Shown here: piece by piece, positions 15,839 through 24,339 of the stretch | How positions within the stretch are numbered: the first letter of the stretch is position 1 | Layout: each line of letters starts with the position of its first letter | Made by a program: the position numbers and the translations under genes | The notes under the pieces: model-generated | Told to the model about the DNA's origin: nothing | Seen by the model: the letters and a program-made list of their open reading frames with translations, nothing else | Databases searched by the model: none | Origin: Clostridia bacterium | GTDB lineage: Bacteria > Bacillota_A > Clostridia > Christensenellales > Aristaeellaceae | Assembly (NCBI GenBank): GCA_025997215.1 | Contig: BNUH01000030.1 | Span: forward strand, 1 to 33,971 | DNA length: 33,971 bases | Reading direction: 5' to 3'

Positions 15839-16951
15839 TCATGGATTAATCTGGGCAGGACTGGGCGTGCCACTCTGCTCCCAAGGCTCGGCGTTGCGCC
15901 GCCGCGCCCAAACGGTATCGGTCTGCAGATTGTCATATTCTGTCGAATCGATCGTGTTCCCCATCAGATCCGACAGTATCACCACGCCGTGATCCGCGCG
16001 CAGTTTGAACGATGCGTGCGGTCTGTCCGTCGTCTGGCGGGTTTGCCCGGACGCGAATATCAGGTATGTGCTGTATGGCTGGATCATCGCGCCGTCGGGG
16101 AAGCGCCACTTTACGGGCCGCGCGGGGTCATCGCTCAACGCGTAACGGCTTAGGTCGATCGGTATCGCCGATGCGTTGAACAGCTCGATCCAGTCTGACG
16201 CGACGCCATCTCCATCCAGAATCGTATTACTGTTGGATGCCATGATCTCGTTGAGCTGCAGGCCGGAATGGGCTGGGGTTGAACCGGACACAAAGAGTTC
16301 ACGGCCTGCCGTTGAATTCTCATATCCAGGCGTGGGGCTGGCCGTCCTAACCCAGCGCGTGCCGTTGCGTGCGTAGGACTCATCAGACGACATAGCGGGT
16401 ATGGTTATCATTTCTACAATGTCATTATTATTATCATTTAAATATAACGTTTCGCCCGAGGCGGACAGCCTCATCGCGGCGTGGATCGGTTTGCCCGATT
16501 CCATAGACTCCACGCCTGACGCGAATACGATCAGGAATTCGCCCGGCGCGAGCGTGATATCCGGGAATGTGAGTTTGGGCCGATTGTCCCGATCGGACAG
16601 CGTGTAACCATTCAAGCTAACGGCGGTGCCGCCAGCGTTCACCAGCTCTATCCAATCGGGAAAGGCCCCCGTCTCGTCAGGCAGCGTGGACTTATTCGAC
16701 GTCATGACCTCCGAGATGCGGATACCCGTGGTCAGCGCGGCGGGCGTGGGCGGCAGTTTGCCCAGGAAGCCGTCGATGTTCAGCCGATCGCGCAGTGCCG
16801 GGAACGACAGCGCGACGCCGAATAGTAATAGTATTATAAGCGCTGTGAACAGCACGATGTTCAGCGCTTCATGCACGCCGGACGATGGGTCGGGCGTGCG
16901 ATGATTCCGGCGTTCCGGTTGGTTTGGGGCAGGTGTAATGTTGATATTCAT
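15839..16951 (-). CDS. Membrane-anchored protein with two lamin-tail domains
   Basis: A 370-residue protein with a polar N-terminus, one membrane helix (about 33-52, ALNIVLFTALIILLLFGVAL) and two lamin-tail beta-sandwich domains. They begin at IRISEVMTSNKSTLPDETGA and LQLNEIMASNSNTILDGDGV, each followed by DWIEL and a GYxLSD- or RYALSD-type turn. These repeat units closely resemble the three in the following gene, so the pair probably arose by duplication. There is no CotH domain, so it may be a structural or binding partner. I prefer the ATG at 16951 (AGGA 8 nt upstream); an upstream ATG at 16984 adds 11 residues and lacks a good ribosome binding site. Confidence 0.82.
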   Translation of the reverse strand: MNINITPAPNQPERRNHRTPDPSSGVHEALNIVLFTALIILLLFGVALSFPALRDRLNIDGFLGKLPPTPAALTTGIRISEVMTSNKSTLPDETGAFPDWIELVNAGGTAVSLNGYTLSDRDNRPKLTFPDITLAPGEFLIVFASGVESMESGKPIHAAMRLSASGETLYLNDNNNDIVEMITIPAMSSDESYARNGTRWVRTASPTPGYENSTAGRELFVSGSTPAHSGLQLNEIMASNSNTILDGDGVASDWIELFNASAIPIDLSRYALSDDPARPVKWRFPDGAMIQPYSTYLIFASGQTRQTTDRPHASFKLRADHGVVILSDLMGNTIDSTEYDNLQTDTVWARRRNAEPWEQSGTPSPAQINP

Positions 16952-17117
16952 ACCGCCGATCCTGGTTATATTTCGAATTAACATTCCACGAATATGACGA
17001 TCGGGCGGACATGTTTAATGCATAACAATCCTTGCCGCGCAATACCATTTCATATCGAACGGCGGGGTATGCGTGATGTTCATGCGCGCGCCGCGCCACG
17101 CGAAGGGATGGATGCGG

Positions 17118-17963
17118 ATGCTGGGAATCGCCCTAGAGGGCGGCGGCGTCAGATGTGCCGCGCAGGCTGGGGCCTTGGCAGCGCTGGCCGAAAAGCGGGT
17201 TGCGCCCGACATCATAGCTGGCTGCGGCGCGGGCGCGTGGGTTGCGGCGCTGTACGCGATGGGCGCACGCGGCGATGGGCTGCGCACGGCCATGCGCGAC
17301 ATCAAGCAAGCCGGATCATGGATGACGCGAATCCGCCCAGCCGGATGGCGGCTATTCGCTCACGGACGCGTTGATAAGTTGGGGTTACTGAATATGTCGC
17401 GGGTGGAGCGCATCCTGCGCTGGCAGACCCAAGAGGCCAAGCTGGCCGACCTGCCGATGCCGCTGGCGATCCCCACGTGGGATGTCGAGAGCGGTGAGGA
17501 GCAGCTGCTAGCATCCCGGCTGCCCGAGCGTCCCAGCGCCATGGCGTGGAACAGGCAGGCGACCGTGGCACAGGCGGTGCGCGCCGCTATGACCGCGCCG
17601 GGATTCTGCGAGCCGGCCATATGGCGCGGGCGGATGCTGACCGGGGGTATGGGGCATTGGCAGACGCTGCCCGACGCGCTGCGGGATTTGGGCGCGGACA
17701 AGATACTGCGCATCCGGGTTGTATCACTAAGGGATGCGACCGCAGATATGCTGACCATGGCCGCCAGTTCCCGGCTGCCGCGCGAGGACGATGACGATGG
17801 CGTGCTGTATGTGAAGCTACCGGTCAATGCGCGGCTGATGGATTGCGCCAGTGCGGAGGCGTACTTCGACCTGGGATACCGCGCGGGGCTTGAAGCCGAG
17901 CCATCGATCATGAAGCCGCACGTTCGAACGGGCGGCAAGATTCTGCCATTCCAGCGGCAGTGA
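17118..17963 (+). CDS. Patatin-like protein lacking the catalytic Ser and Asp (probable pseudoenzyme)
   Basis: A 281-residue cytoplasmic protein with the overall layout of bacterial patatin/RssA-like lipases. It begins MLGIALEGGGVRCAAQAGAL, matching the oxyanion-hole motif GGGxRG except for Cys in place of the last Gly. The nucleophile elbow GxSxG is GCGAG (35-39), with Gly at the Ser position. The DG[GA] motif carrying the catalytic Asp is TGG (175-177). Both dyad residues are therefore absent, so lipase activity is not expected. The chosen ATG (17118) has AAGGGA 9 nt upstream; ATGs back to 17073 are less well supported. It converges on the glycosyltransferase gene. A regulatory or binding role is inference. 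Confidence 0.82.
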   Translation: MLGIALEGGGVRCAAQAGALAALAEKRVAPDIIAGCGAGAWVAALYAMGARGDGLRTAMRDIKQAGSWMTRIRPAGWRLFAHGRVDKLGLLNMSRVERILRWQTQEAKLADLPMPLAIPTWDVESGEEQLLASRLPERPSAMAWNRQATVAQAVRAAMTAPGFCEPAIWRGRMLTGGMGHWQTLPDALRDLGADKILRIRVVSLRDATADMLTMAASSRLPREDDDDGVLYVKLPVNARLMDCASAEAYFDLGYRAGLEAEPSIMKPHVRTGGKILPFQRQ

Positions 17964-17990
17964 TAGTATTATAATTATGCAACGTTAATA

Positions 17991-19331
17991 TTATTTAACG
18001 TTAATAGTTCTGCTCCAGCGAGCCTTTAACCTGGATCTAGTGCGATGCTCGGCCATCGATCGGCTGAACAGGGCGCACTCGCGCTCGATTATCGACGAAG
18101 CCTCCGCCGCGCCGTCCTCCAGGTGGAGGTGCTTGGCGATGTACTGCGCATTCTCCGTATAAATAGGATTATGCACCAACTGGCACAGCGCACGTGTGAG
18201 GCGTTCCTCTTCCAGCTTCTCCCGTGGGATGGGCTTCGGACCCAGGCCGTGCCTGTAGATCTGCTCACCCCAGAACGGCTGGTCGCCGCCAAATGGTATG
18301 ACCAGCGTGGGCAGACCCGCGTGCAAGCCCGCCGCCGTGGTCCCCGCGCCGCCGTGATGGACGACCGCCCTGACGTGCCGGAACAGCCAGCTATGCGGCA
18401 CAAAATCCACCAGGAATAGCTGATCGCACTGGCGCACCCGCTCCGGTATCCGCGAATCCTGCGACGCACCGCCCCAGCCCTTGATCATCACCGCGCGCAT
18501 GCCCAGCTGTTTCAGGCTGGTCACCGTCATCTCCAGCGCGGCATTCATATCGCCCGAAGTCATTGAACCGAATCCGATGTAGATCGGTTTGGGTTCCTGA
18601 TCCAGGAAGGCCTTCAGCGCGGGCGAGGGTTCATACGGCGCGGGCTCCTTGGGTTGGATGAATCCGATCATCTTGATATTGCGAGGCCAATCCAGCGAGC
18701 GCGGTACAAGCTGTTGGCTGATCGCGTACAGCACGGGGATCTGCCACTGTCCGATGGTGTAATCCGGACGCGTTCGGATTCGCCGCGCGCGCACGCCGTT
18801 GAGCTTGCGCCAGCGATGCAGGTAATGGTACTCCAACCCGCCCACCGTCAGATATGTCAAAGAATACGTCAGTCGGTTGTATGCTGCGCCCAGTCGCAGC
18901 GGCGGCATGATCGCCTGCGGCACGTCGCTGGATATGTCCATGGGATAATAATGCAGCTGGAAGCAGGGAATCGTCAGCTTTTCGGCGATCGAGTAGCCCA
19001 TTGATCCGAAATACGTCAGCACCAGCGCGTCGGCACCCTGGGATGCCTCCATAAGAGCGCGTGTCAGCGGCTCGATCAATTGCCGGAGCGATTTGGTCAG
19101 GTGGTACACGAATGCGACCGGATTCCCACCAGGTTGAATCAAAGTGCCTATATACTTATAAGCGTCGCCGGGTAAGCAGTAGAACTCCAGCCCTGCTGCG
19201 CGTATGGCTTTCCCCAGCGGCTCGAACGCGGCGATCCGCACCACGTGGCCGCGTCGCTGCAGTTCCATGCCCATTATGATCATCGGCATGACGTCGCCCG
19301 TCGTCCCAATCGATAGCATGTGGATACGCAT
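17991..19331 (-). CDS. Glycosyltransferase of the UGT/MurG-like GT-B fold (GT1 family)
   Basis: A 446-residue enzyme that should move a sugar from a nucleotide donor to a lipid or small-molecule acceptor. The N-terminal half begins MRIHMLSIGTTGDVMPMIIM, typical of the acceptor domain of sterol, macrolide and vancomycin-type glucosyltransferases. The C-terminal donor domain has YIGFGSM (251-257) and the signature HHGGAGTTAAGLHAGLP (325-341) followed by IPFGGDQPFWGEQI. No signal peptide is visible. A good acceptor guess is a membrane lipid, because no natural-product genes are nearby, but this is inference. The start ATG at 19331 follows a duplicated AAGGTAATAT sequence in which the second unit provides the ribosome binding site. 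Confidence 0.88.
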   Translation of the reverse strand: MRIHMLSIGTTGDVMPMIIMGMELQRRGHVVRIAAFEPLGKAIRAAGLEFYCLPGDAYKYIGTLIQPGGNPVAFVYHLTKSLRQLIEPLTRALMEASQGADALVLTYFGSMGYSIAEKLTIPCFQLHYYPMDISSDVPQAIMPPLRLGAAYNRLTYSLTYLTVGGLEYHYLHRWRKLNGVRARRIRTRPDYTIGQWQIPVLYAISQQLVPRSLDWPRNIKMIGFIQPKEPAPYEPSPALKAFLDQEPKPIYIGFGSMTSGDMNAALEMTVTSLKQLGMRAVMIKGWGGASQDSRIPERVRQCDQLFLVDFVPHSWLFRHVRAVVHHGGAGTTAAGLHAGLPTLVIPFGGDQPFWGEQIYRHGLGPKPIPREKLEEERLTRALCQLVHNPIYTENAQYIAKHLHLEDGAAEASSIIERECALFSRSMAEHRTRSRLKARWSRTINVK

Positions 19332-19528
19332 ATATTACCTTTATATTACCTTTCTGATACCGTGTATATTATGAGCGCCGTCATTCCGCGTTGTGTTACG
19401 ACATTCTATCACGCATGGGAAGTGCGGTCAACTGTTCTGACTATATTAATATGATTTACGATTAAAGAATCCCGAAGGCATTCAACGGGCATACTGTCCG
19501 TGATAATTATTATTGCGGAGGCCATGTT

Positions 19529-20095
19529 ATGCGGCGATCGGGTATCTCATCGGGTTTTTCGTTAAAGAAGAGCGCGCTCGCGCTGATCCTAATCGGACTA
19601 TCGGTAGTAACCATGACCGTCGCGCTGTCCAGGCAATCCGCGCAGACGGAGGCCGGGCTGGAAGCTGGCAAGCGCGACGCCTCGCGGATAGCGGCCGGGG
19701 CGGTGCAGCTGCAGTCGATCCATTATCAGCGGTGCGGGCACAGCGTCACACGCACGGTGGATATCCAGCCCGAATGGGCGGGACTGTCGCCGGACGAGTT
19801 GACTGAAAAGCTGGATATGGGCTGGCACGTAACGGAATTCGCGCCGGACAGGATTACCATGTCGAAAAACCTCATGCTATTCTGCCCGCAGCATTATGTG
19901 CTGATGCCCGACGACTCCGGCGTTGTGAGCCTATGGACGAATCGTTACGGCGAGGGCATGGAGAAGCTGCGCGAAACGGAGATCCGACTAACGGATTTGC
20001 CCGAAACCCAGCGTGAGGTGGTGCGCGTAGGCGTGGCGTTTGATTCGGAGGCTTCCGCGAATGAGTACTTGATCAGCCAGACGGCGGGGAGATAA
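19529..20095 (+). CDS. BofC C-terminal-domain-like membrane protein
   Basis: A 188-residue protein with one N-terminal membrane helix (about 15-33) and an extracytoplasmic remainder. The C-terminal part, containing HYVLMPDDSGVVSLWTNRYG followed by EGMEKLRETEI, resembles the BofC C-terminal domain, known from an intercompartmental signalling protein of spore formers. Two Cys (69 in CGHSVTR, 119 in LFCPQHY) could form a disulfide. The ATG at 19529 has GGAGG 7 nt upstream. A strong terminator follows at 20120. The family call is from memory of the pattern and is moderate; the protein could be a general sporulation or envelope factor. Nothing adjacent belongs to the sigmaK checkpoint. Confidence 0.6.
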   Translation: MRRSGISSGFSLKKSALALILIGLSVVTMTVALSRQSAQTEAGLEAGKRDASRIAAGAVQLQSIHYQRCGHSVTRTVDIQPEWAGLSPDELTEKLDMGWHVTEFAPDRITMSKNLMLFCPQHYVLMPDDSGVVSLWTNRYGEGMEKLRETEIRLTDLPETQREVVRVGVAFDSEASANEYLISQTAGR

Positions 20096-20119
20096 GATCA
20101 AGGGTTTGCTGACACTCTA

Positions 20120-20160
20120 AAACCCCAACGTCTGCGAGCGTTGGGGTTTGCTCTTTTTTT
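20120..20160 (+). terminator. Intrinsic terminator after the BofC-like gene
   Basis: AAACCCCAACG, an 8-nt loop and CGTTGGGGTTT form a perfect 11-bp stem, followed by GCTCTTTTTTT. Confidence 0.92.
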
Positions 20161-20211
20161 GGTTCAACTATCCGCGCCCGTTGTATATTATATAGGAGGG
20201 GAGGTTTGAAG

Positions 20212-20997
20212 ATGAATTGGTTATGGACAACGGGCGGTTTGGTATTTATATTTATTATGACGACATTGGGTGCGGCGACGGTATTCATATTCCGTAAGAT
20301 GGACGTGGGCAAGTTTCAGAATATGTTTCTGGGATTCGCGTCGGGCGTGATGATCGCGGCGTCGGTATGGAGCCTGCTGATCCCCTCCATCCAGGAGACT
20401 GAAGCCCGAGGTGGCATCGGCTGGATCCCGGCGTCGCTGGGATTCATGCTGGGCGTATTCTTCCTGCTGGGGCTGGATCGGGTGATCCCGCACATCCACC
20501 AATCCACGGGCACGCGCGAGGGCCGCGCCAGCGCTAGCAAGCGGACGGTGCTGCTGTTCTCAGCGGTGACGCTGCACAACATCCCGGAAGGCATGGCCGT
20601 TGGCCTGGCGTTCGCGCTGGGCGCGCAGACGGGCGGGCCGGGCGCTTATGCGGCGGCCATCGCGCTGGCGCTGGGCATCGGCATCCAGAATTTCCCAGAA
20701 GGCGCGGCGGTCACGCTGCCTTTCAAGCAGGAGGGATTTAGCAGCGTCAAATCGTTCCTGCTGGGCACGCTGACGGGCGCGGTCGAGCCGGTATTCGGCA
20801 TACTGGCGGCGCTGCTGGCGGGATTCGTCTCGGGAATAATGCCCTGGTTGCTGGCGTTCGCGGCGGGCGCAATGATGTATGTGGTCGTGGATGAGATGAT
20901 CCCGGAGGCGCATTTGGGCGAGCATTCCGGCAAGGCCACGCTGGGTGTGATGGCCGGATTCTTGATGATGATGATACTGGATGTAGCATTAGGATAA
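20212..20997 (+). CDS. ZIP family divalent metal transporter
   Basis: A 261-residue membrane protein with about eight helices. The paired metal-site motifs of ZIP permeases are present: LHNIPEGMAVGLA (121-133) and IQNFPEGAAVTLP (158-170). VDEMIPE in a later helix supplies further acidic residues. A His-containing loop (VIPHIHQSTG) lies between helices 3 and 4 as in the family. It most likely brings Zn2+ or Fe2+/Mn2+ into the cell; the metal cannot be read from sequence. The ATG at 20212 follows GGAGGGGAGG at 7 nt; an in-frame TTG two codons earlier is weaker. It is preceded by the BofC-like gene terminator and therefore has its own promoter, perhaps TTCAAC-17-TATTAT. Confidence 0.9.
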   Translation: MNWLWTTGGLVFIFIMTTLGAATVFIFRKMDVGKFQNMFLGFASGVMIAASVWSLLIPSIQETEARGGIGWIPASLGFMLGVFFLLGLDRVIPHIHQSTGTREGRASASKRTVLLFSAVTLHNIPEGMAVGLAFALGAQTGGPGAYAAAIALALGIGIQNFPEGAAVTLPFKQEGFSSVKSFLLGTLTGAVEPVFGILAALLAGFVSGIMPWLLAFAAGAMMYVVVDEMIPEAHLGEHSGKATLGVMAGFLMMMILDVALG

Positions 20998-21011
20998 TCA
21001 ACTATAATGTA

Positions 21012-21037
21012 ATGAAGAGCGCGGCCGCGCTCTTCAT
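21012..21037. terminator. 26-bp perfect palindrome after the ZIP gene
   Basis: ATGAAGAGCGCGG is followed directly by its exact reverse complement. As RNA it would form a strong GC-rich hairpin. The plus-strand U-tract is poor (CACGTTT). Most likely the 3' end of the ZIP transcript; a protein-binding palindrome is possible. Confidence 0.55.
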
Positions 21038-21047
21038 CACGTTTACC

Positions 21048-21069
21048 AAATAAAACCGCCTTGCGGCGG
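21048..21069 (-). terminator. Intrinsic terminator of the SH3-domain gene
   Basis: On the minus strand CCGCC, loop GCAA and GGCGG are followed by TTTTATTT, starting 18 bp past the gene stop. Confidence 0.75.
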
Positions 21070-21086
21070 ATCATCAGCATTTTATC

Positions 21087-21575
21087 TTAGAATTTTAGGA
21101 AATAGCTGCTCATATACCCTTTAACGCCGTCAAACTCCACCTTCGTCCAATCCTTACCCTTTTCCAGGACGACGACATGCGAATTCACGGGCACCTTGCG
21201 GAGCACCTTGAACTCCATGCCCGCTCCCGAGCGCAGATTAACGAACGTGCCGCCGTTGGGGTTGATGACGACAGCATGCTGAGGCTCGTAGGCCTTCAGA
21301 TAGTCGGCGAACATATACCCTATTTGACCCTTGACGGAGACCTTATCCCAATCCTTGCCCGCCTTAAGCAGGGTTACTTTCGTACCCTTGGCAAACGAGT
21401 CCAGCACTTTATAGTTGGTCCCGGGGCCGGTACGCAGGTTCAGATTGCCGCCGTGGGGCGTGTTCACAACCAGCGTCTTGTGAGGCGATGATTCCGCAAG
21501 CGCGCCGAACGTGGGCACAAGCAAAACGAGCATGAGCGCGGCCGCCAGGACACGGACTATTGTTTTTGATTTCAT
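21087..21575 (-). CDS. Secreted protein with two bacterial SH3 domains
   Basis: A 162-residue exported protein. An N-terminal signal peptide (KSKTIVRVLAAALMLVLLVP, cleavage probably after AxA near ALA at 25-27) is followed by two SH3b domains. The first holds NLNLRTGPGTNYKVLDSFAK (about 44-63) and GYMFADYL, the second VNLRSGAGMEFKVLRKVP and GYMSSYFL. Such domains bind peptidoglycan or act as surface scaffolds. No catalytic domain is present, so it is not a cell wall hydrolase by itself. The ATG at 21575 has GGAGG 6 nt upstream. It has its own promoter at 21631-21659, back to back with that of the deacetylase operon, and its own terminator. Confidence 0.88.
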   Translation of the reverse strand: MKSKTIVRVLAAALMLVLLVPTFGALAESSPHKTLVVNTPHGGNLNLRTGPGTNYKVLDSFAKGTKVTLLKAGKDWDKVSVKGQIGYMFADYLKAYEPQHAVVINPNGGTFVNLRSGAGMEFKVLRKVPVNSHVVVLEKGKDWTKVEFDGVKGYMSSYFLKF

Positions 21576-21630
21576 AGTATTCCTCCGAACAGACGGTCTT
21601 GTGAATTATTACTACAGTGAGGCCCCATAT

Positions 21631-21659
21631 ATTATATGCACAGCGGTGAGTATTGTTAA
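21631..21659 (-). promoter_or_regulatory. Promoter of the SH3-domain gene
   Basis: On the minus strand TTAACA (21659-21654), 17 bp, TATAAT (21636-21631). Its -35 box is only 8 bp from the -35 box of the divergent deacetylase promoter. Confidence 0.75.
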
Positions 21660-21667
21660 TAATGCGC

Positions 21668-21696
21668 TTGCGTTCCCGCGTCGGATCATGTAGAAT
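21668..21696 (+). promoter_or_regulatory. Promoter of the deacetylase / ABC exporter operon
   Basis: TTGCGT (21668-21673), 17 bp, TAGAAT (21691-21696), about 70 nt before the TTG start. Confidence 0.65.
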
Positions 21697-21767
21697 GTCA
21701 GTCTGCGTCTATCTCAACGGTTCTGCACGCGTCCCTGCCGCCATACCTTATACCGGAGGGATGCGGC

Positions 21768-22655
21768 TTGTATATTTTTATAAACATACGTCGTGCACGC
21801 GGTAAGCTGCGCGCGGCGTTAGCTTTAGTGGGTGTACTGGCGGTCGCCGCGGCGGGCCTCGCGGCGTGGTCGAGCCGGACGGTCGGCGCGTACGTCAATG
21901 AGACGGGTACGCGTCTGCCCATCATTATGTATCATAGCGTTGTGTCCGACGGCACCCGCCCGCCTAACGATTACCAGGTTACCGAGTCCCAATTCGAGCG
22001 CGACCTGTTGTACCTCAGCGCGCGCGGTTACCAAACGGTTGTGATTGGAGACTTGATTGAATACGCGGGCGGTTCAGCCGATCTGCCCGACAAACCCATC
22101 ATGTTAACATTTGACGACGGTTACCTCAACAACCTGACCAGCGCCGTACCCATCATGCGGGCGCATGGCATGCGCGGCGTATTCTCGGTCGTGGGTGCCT
22201 TCATAGAACGCGCCGAGCGTGAGAACGATCCCTCGCCCGCCTACGCCTACATGACCTGGGAGGCTGTGCGCGAAGCCCAAGCCAGCGGCGTGGTTGAGAT
22301 CCAGAATCACAGCTACAACCTGCACGGCGACAGAGGTCGGCGCGGTTTTACAAAACGCGCGGGTGAGACGCAGGCGGCGTTCCAGTCGTCGCTGATACAG
22401 GATGTGAGCCAGATGCAGCAATTGCTGCAGTTGAACCTAGGCAAGGAGGCGACGTGCTTCTCATATCCATTTGGCTTCACATATCCGGACTCGGCGGAAA
22501 TGCTGAAGACCCTGGGCTTTCAAGCAGCGATGACGTGCCGCGAGCGAGTGAATTACCTGCCACAGGATCCCGAGGCGCTGTACCATTTGGATAGGTTCAA
22601 CCGCAGCGGCTTGACGTCTACGGAACGATTCATGAAAAAGCTGGGGATTGAATGA
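21768..22655 (+). CDS. Membrane-anchored polysaccharide deacetylase (NodB family, CE4)
   Basis: A 295-residue protein with an N-terminal membrane anchor or signal (about 14-35) and a NodB-type domain outside the cell. The early IIMYHSVV motif and the catalytic/metal TFDDGYLNN (Asp-Asp pair) are clear. The usual metal HxxxH site appears as EIQNHSYNLH (His-x-x-x-x-His, one residue longer than common HxxxH), and YPFGFTYP gives the later motif. It would remove N-acetyl groups from a peptidoglycan or exopolysaccharide sugar. The start is TTG at 21768 with GGAGGG 7 nt upstream; an ATG slightly upstream is out of frame. The stop is 20 bp before an ABC transporter gene, suggesting one operon. Confidence 0.88.
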   Translation: MYIFINIRRARGKLRAALALVGVLAVAAAGLAAWSSRTVGAYVNETGTRLPIIMYHSVVSDGTRPPNDYQVTESQFERDLLYLSARGYQTVVIGDLIEYAGGSADLPDKPIMLTFDDGYLNNLTSAVPIMRAHGMRGVFSVVGAFIERAERENDPSPAYAYMTWEAVREAQASGVVEIQNHSYNLHGDRGRRGFTKRAGETQAAFQSSLIQDVSQMQQLLQLNLGKEATCFSYPFGFTYPDSAEMLKTLGFQAAMTCRERVNYLPQDPEALYHLDRFNRSGLTSTERFMKKLGIE

Positions 22656-22675
22656 GGAATTATTGAGGTATAATT

Positions 22676-23494
22676 ATGATAATGTTACAATCCATCCGCA
22701 AATCCTTCCGCGTGGCCAAGCGAAAACCGGGCGCGAAGGCCGCCTTCCAATCCCTGTTCCACCGCGAATATGATACGGTGGACGCGCTGGACGGCATCTC
22801 CTTCACGATCCCGGACGGCGAAATAGTAGGCTACATCGGGCCGAATGGCGCGGGCAAATCCACATCCATCAAGGTGATGAGCGGCATACTCGTACCCGAC
22901 GGCGGGACATGCACCGTCGCCGGACTGACGCCCTGGACGGAGCGCAAGAAGCTGGCCAGCCGGATCGGGGTTGTGTTCGGCCAGCGAACCCAGCTGTGGT
23001 GGGATGTGCCCATCGCGGACTCATTCGACCTGCTGCGGGATATTTACCGCGTTCCCCAGGATGAATATAGTAAAACCCGGGATAGGCTGGTGGACGCGCT
23101 GGACATCGGCCCATTCATCGACACGCCGCTGCGTCAGGTGAGTCTCGGCCAGCGCATGCGCGCGGAACTGGCCGCGTCGCTGCTGCATTCTCCCGACATC
23201 CTGTTCCTGGACGAGCCGACGATCGGGCTGGACGCCGTGTCCAAGCTGGCCGTGCGCCAGTTCATCCGCGCGATCAACGCGGAGCGCGGCGTGACCGTGC
23301 TTCTCACCACTCACGACATGAACGACATCGAGGCGCTGACGGATCGCGTTGTATTGATAGGTAAGGGGCATATCCTTTACGATGGATCGATGGGGATGAT
23401 CAAGCGGCGGTTCAAGGATAATAATGGTTATCAGGATGAAAACAGCCACATCGAAGAGATTGTCGCGGCATTCTACAAGGATCACGGCTTATGA
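22676..23494 (+). CDS. ABC-2 type transporter ATP-binding protein
   Basis: A 272-residue ATPase that powers the two permeases encoded next. Walker A is GPNGAGKST (55-63), the Q-loop region is GVVFGQRTQLWWDVP, the signature is VSLGQRMRAELAASL and Walker B is ILFLDEPTIGLD with H-loop TTHDMND. The N-terminal stretch SFRVAKRKPGAKAAFQSLFH, before the ATPase core, and the LWWDVP motif are seen in exporters of the ABC2_membrane_6 type. The ATG at 22676 has GAGGT upstream; a second ATG two codons later is equally possible. It overlaps the next gene by 4 bp (ATGA). Confidence 0.9.
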   Translation: MIMLQSIRKSFRVAKRKPGAKAAFQSLFHREYDTVDALDGISFTIPDGEIVGYIGPNGAGKSTSIKVMSGILVPDGGTCTVAGLTPWTERKKLASRIGVVFGQRTQLWWDVPIADSFDLLRDIYRVPQDEYSKTRDRLVDALDIGPFIDTPLRQVSLGQRMRAELAASLLHSPDILFLDEPTIGLDAVSKLAVRQFIRAINAERGVTVLLTTHDMNDIEALTDRVVLIGKGHILYDGSMGMIKRRFKDNNGYQDENSHIEEIVAAFYKDHGL

Positions 23495-24336
23495 GCTGCT
23501 TTGTCGAATTACGCGGAAATATTCGCGAAATTGTGCGACCATATTTCGCCATGTTCCGCATGCGCTGGATAGCCGGGTTGCAGTACCGCACGGCGGCGTG
23601 GGCTGGCATTGCGACGCAGTACTTTTGGGGTGCGATATCTATTATGGTGATGGTAGCATTCTACAACAGTACAACGTCCGAACCGCCCATGCCACTGTCT
23701 CACGCCGTATCATACCAGTGGCTGCGCCAGGCATTCCTGGCGATAATCGCGCTATATGTCACCAGCGACGAGCTGATTAGCCAGATACTCAACGGGCATG
23801 TTGCGTATTCTATGATAAAACCGTTTGACTTGTATACATTCTGGTATGCTCATCTGGCGGGTCAGCGGCTGGCCAACGTCGCGCTGAGGTTCCTTCCGGT
23901 TCTGCTGCTGGCGTACATTCTGCCTGCACCGTATGGGCTGATGCTGCCGCCCAGCGTCGGCGCGCTGGGATTGTTCGCGTTATCGCTGGCCATCAGTTTG
24001 TTGTTGGTGACGGCAGTATCCATGTTTGTATACATCCTAACCTTTATAATGTTATCACCGTATGCCGCGCGGTTGATCGTAGGCATACCCTCCGAATTCT
24101 TGATGGGCGCGCTGATCCCTGTGCCGCTGATGCCAGAATCACTTCAGCGTGCGCTGGACTTTCTGCCATTCCGATATATAGCGGACCTGCCGTTCCGGTT
24201 GTATACAGGCGGCATTAACGGTGCGGACGCATACCGGCAGCTGTTGATCCAATTGATATGGACGGCGGCATTGATCCTGATAGGCCGAGCCTCAATGAAA
24301 CATATACAACGTCGCATTGTGATACAGGGAGGTTGA
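23491..24336 (+). CDS. ABC-2 type permease, first subunit
   Basis: A 281-residue membrane protein with about six helices, resembling the ABC2_membrane_6 family (YFNSTTSEP-like outer loop after helix 2, here YNSTTSEPPMPLSHAVSYQW, then LISQILNGHVAYSMIKPFDL). It starts in an ATGA overlap with the ATPase gene and is followed after 3 bp by the second permease, so the three proteins form one exporter. The substrate is unknown; the deacetylase in front hints at envelope glycan or lipid, which is inference. Confidence 0.85.
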   Translation: MSCFVELRGNIREIVRPYFAMFRMRWIAGLQYRTAAWAGIATQYFWGAISIMVMVAFYNSTTSEPPMPLSHAVSYQWLRQAFLAIIALYVTSDELISQILNGHVAYSMIKPFDLYTFWYAHLAGQRLANVALRFLPVLLLAYILPAPYGLMLPPSVGALGLFALSLAISLLLVTAVSMFVYILTFIMLSPYAARLIVGIPSEFLMGALIPVPLMPESLQRALDFLPFRYIADLPFRLYTGGINGADAYRQLLIQLIWTAALILIGRASMKHIQRRIVIQGG

Positions 24337-24339
24337 CGC

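Noticed and set aside
17981..18002. AACGTTA/TAACGTT inverted repeat between the patatin-like and glycosyltransferase genes
   Set aside because: Short AT-rich 7-bp stem partly inside the coding end of the glycosyltransferase gene; too weak to call a terminator.
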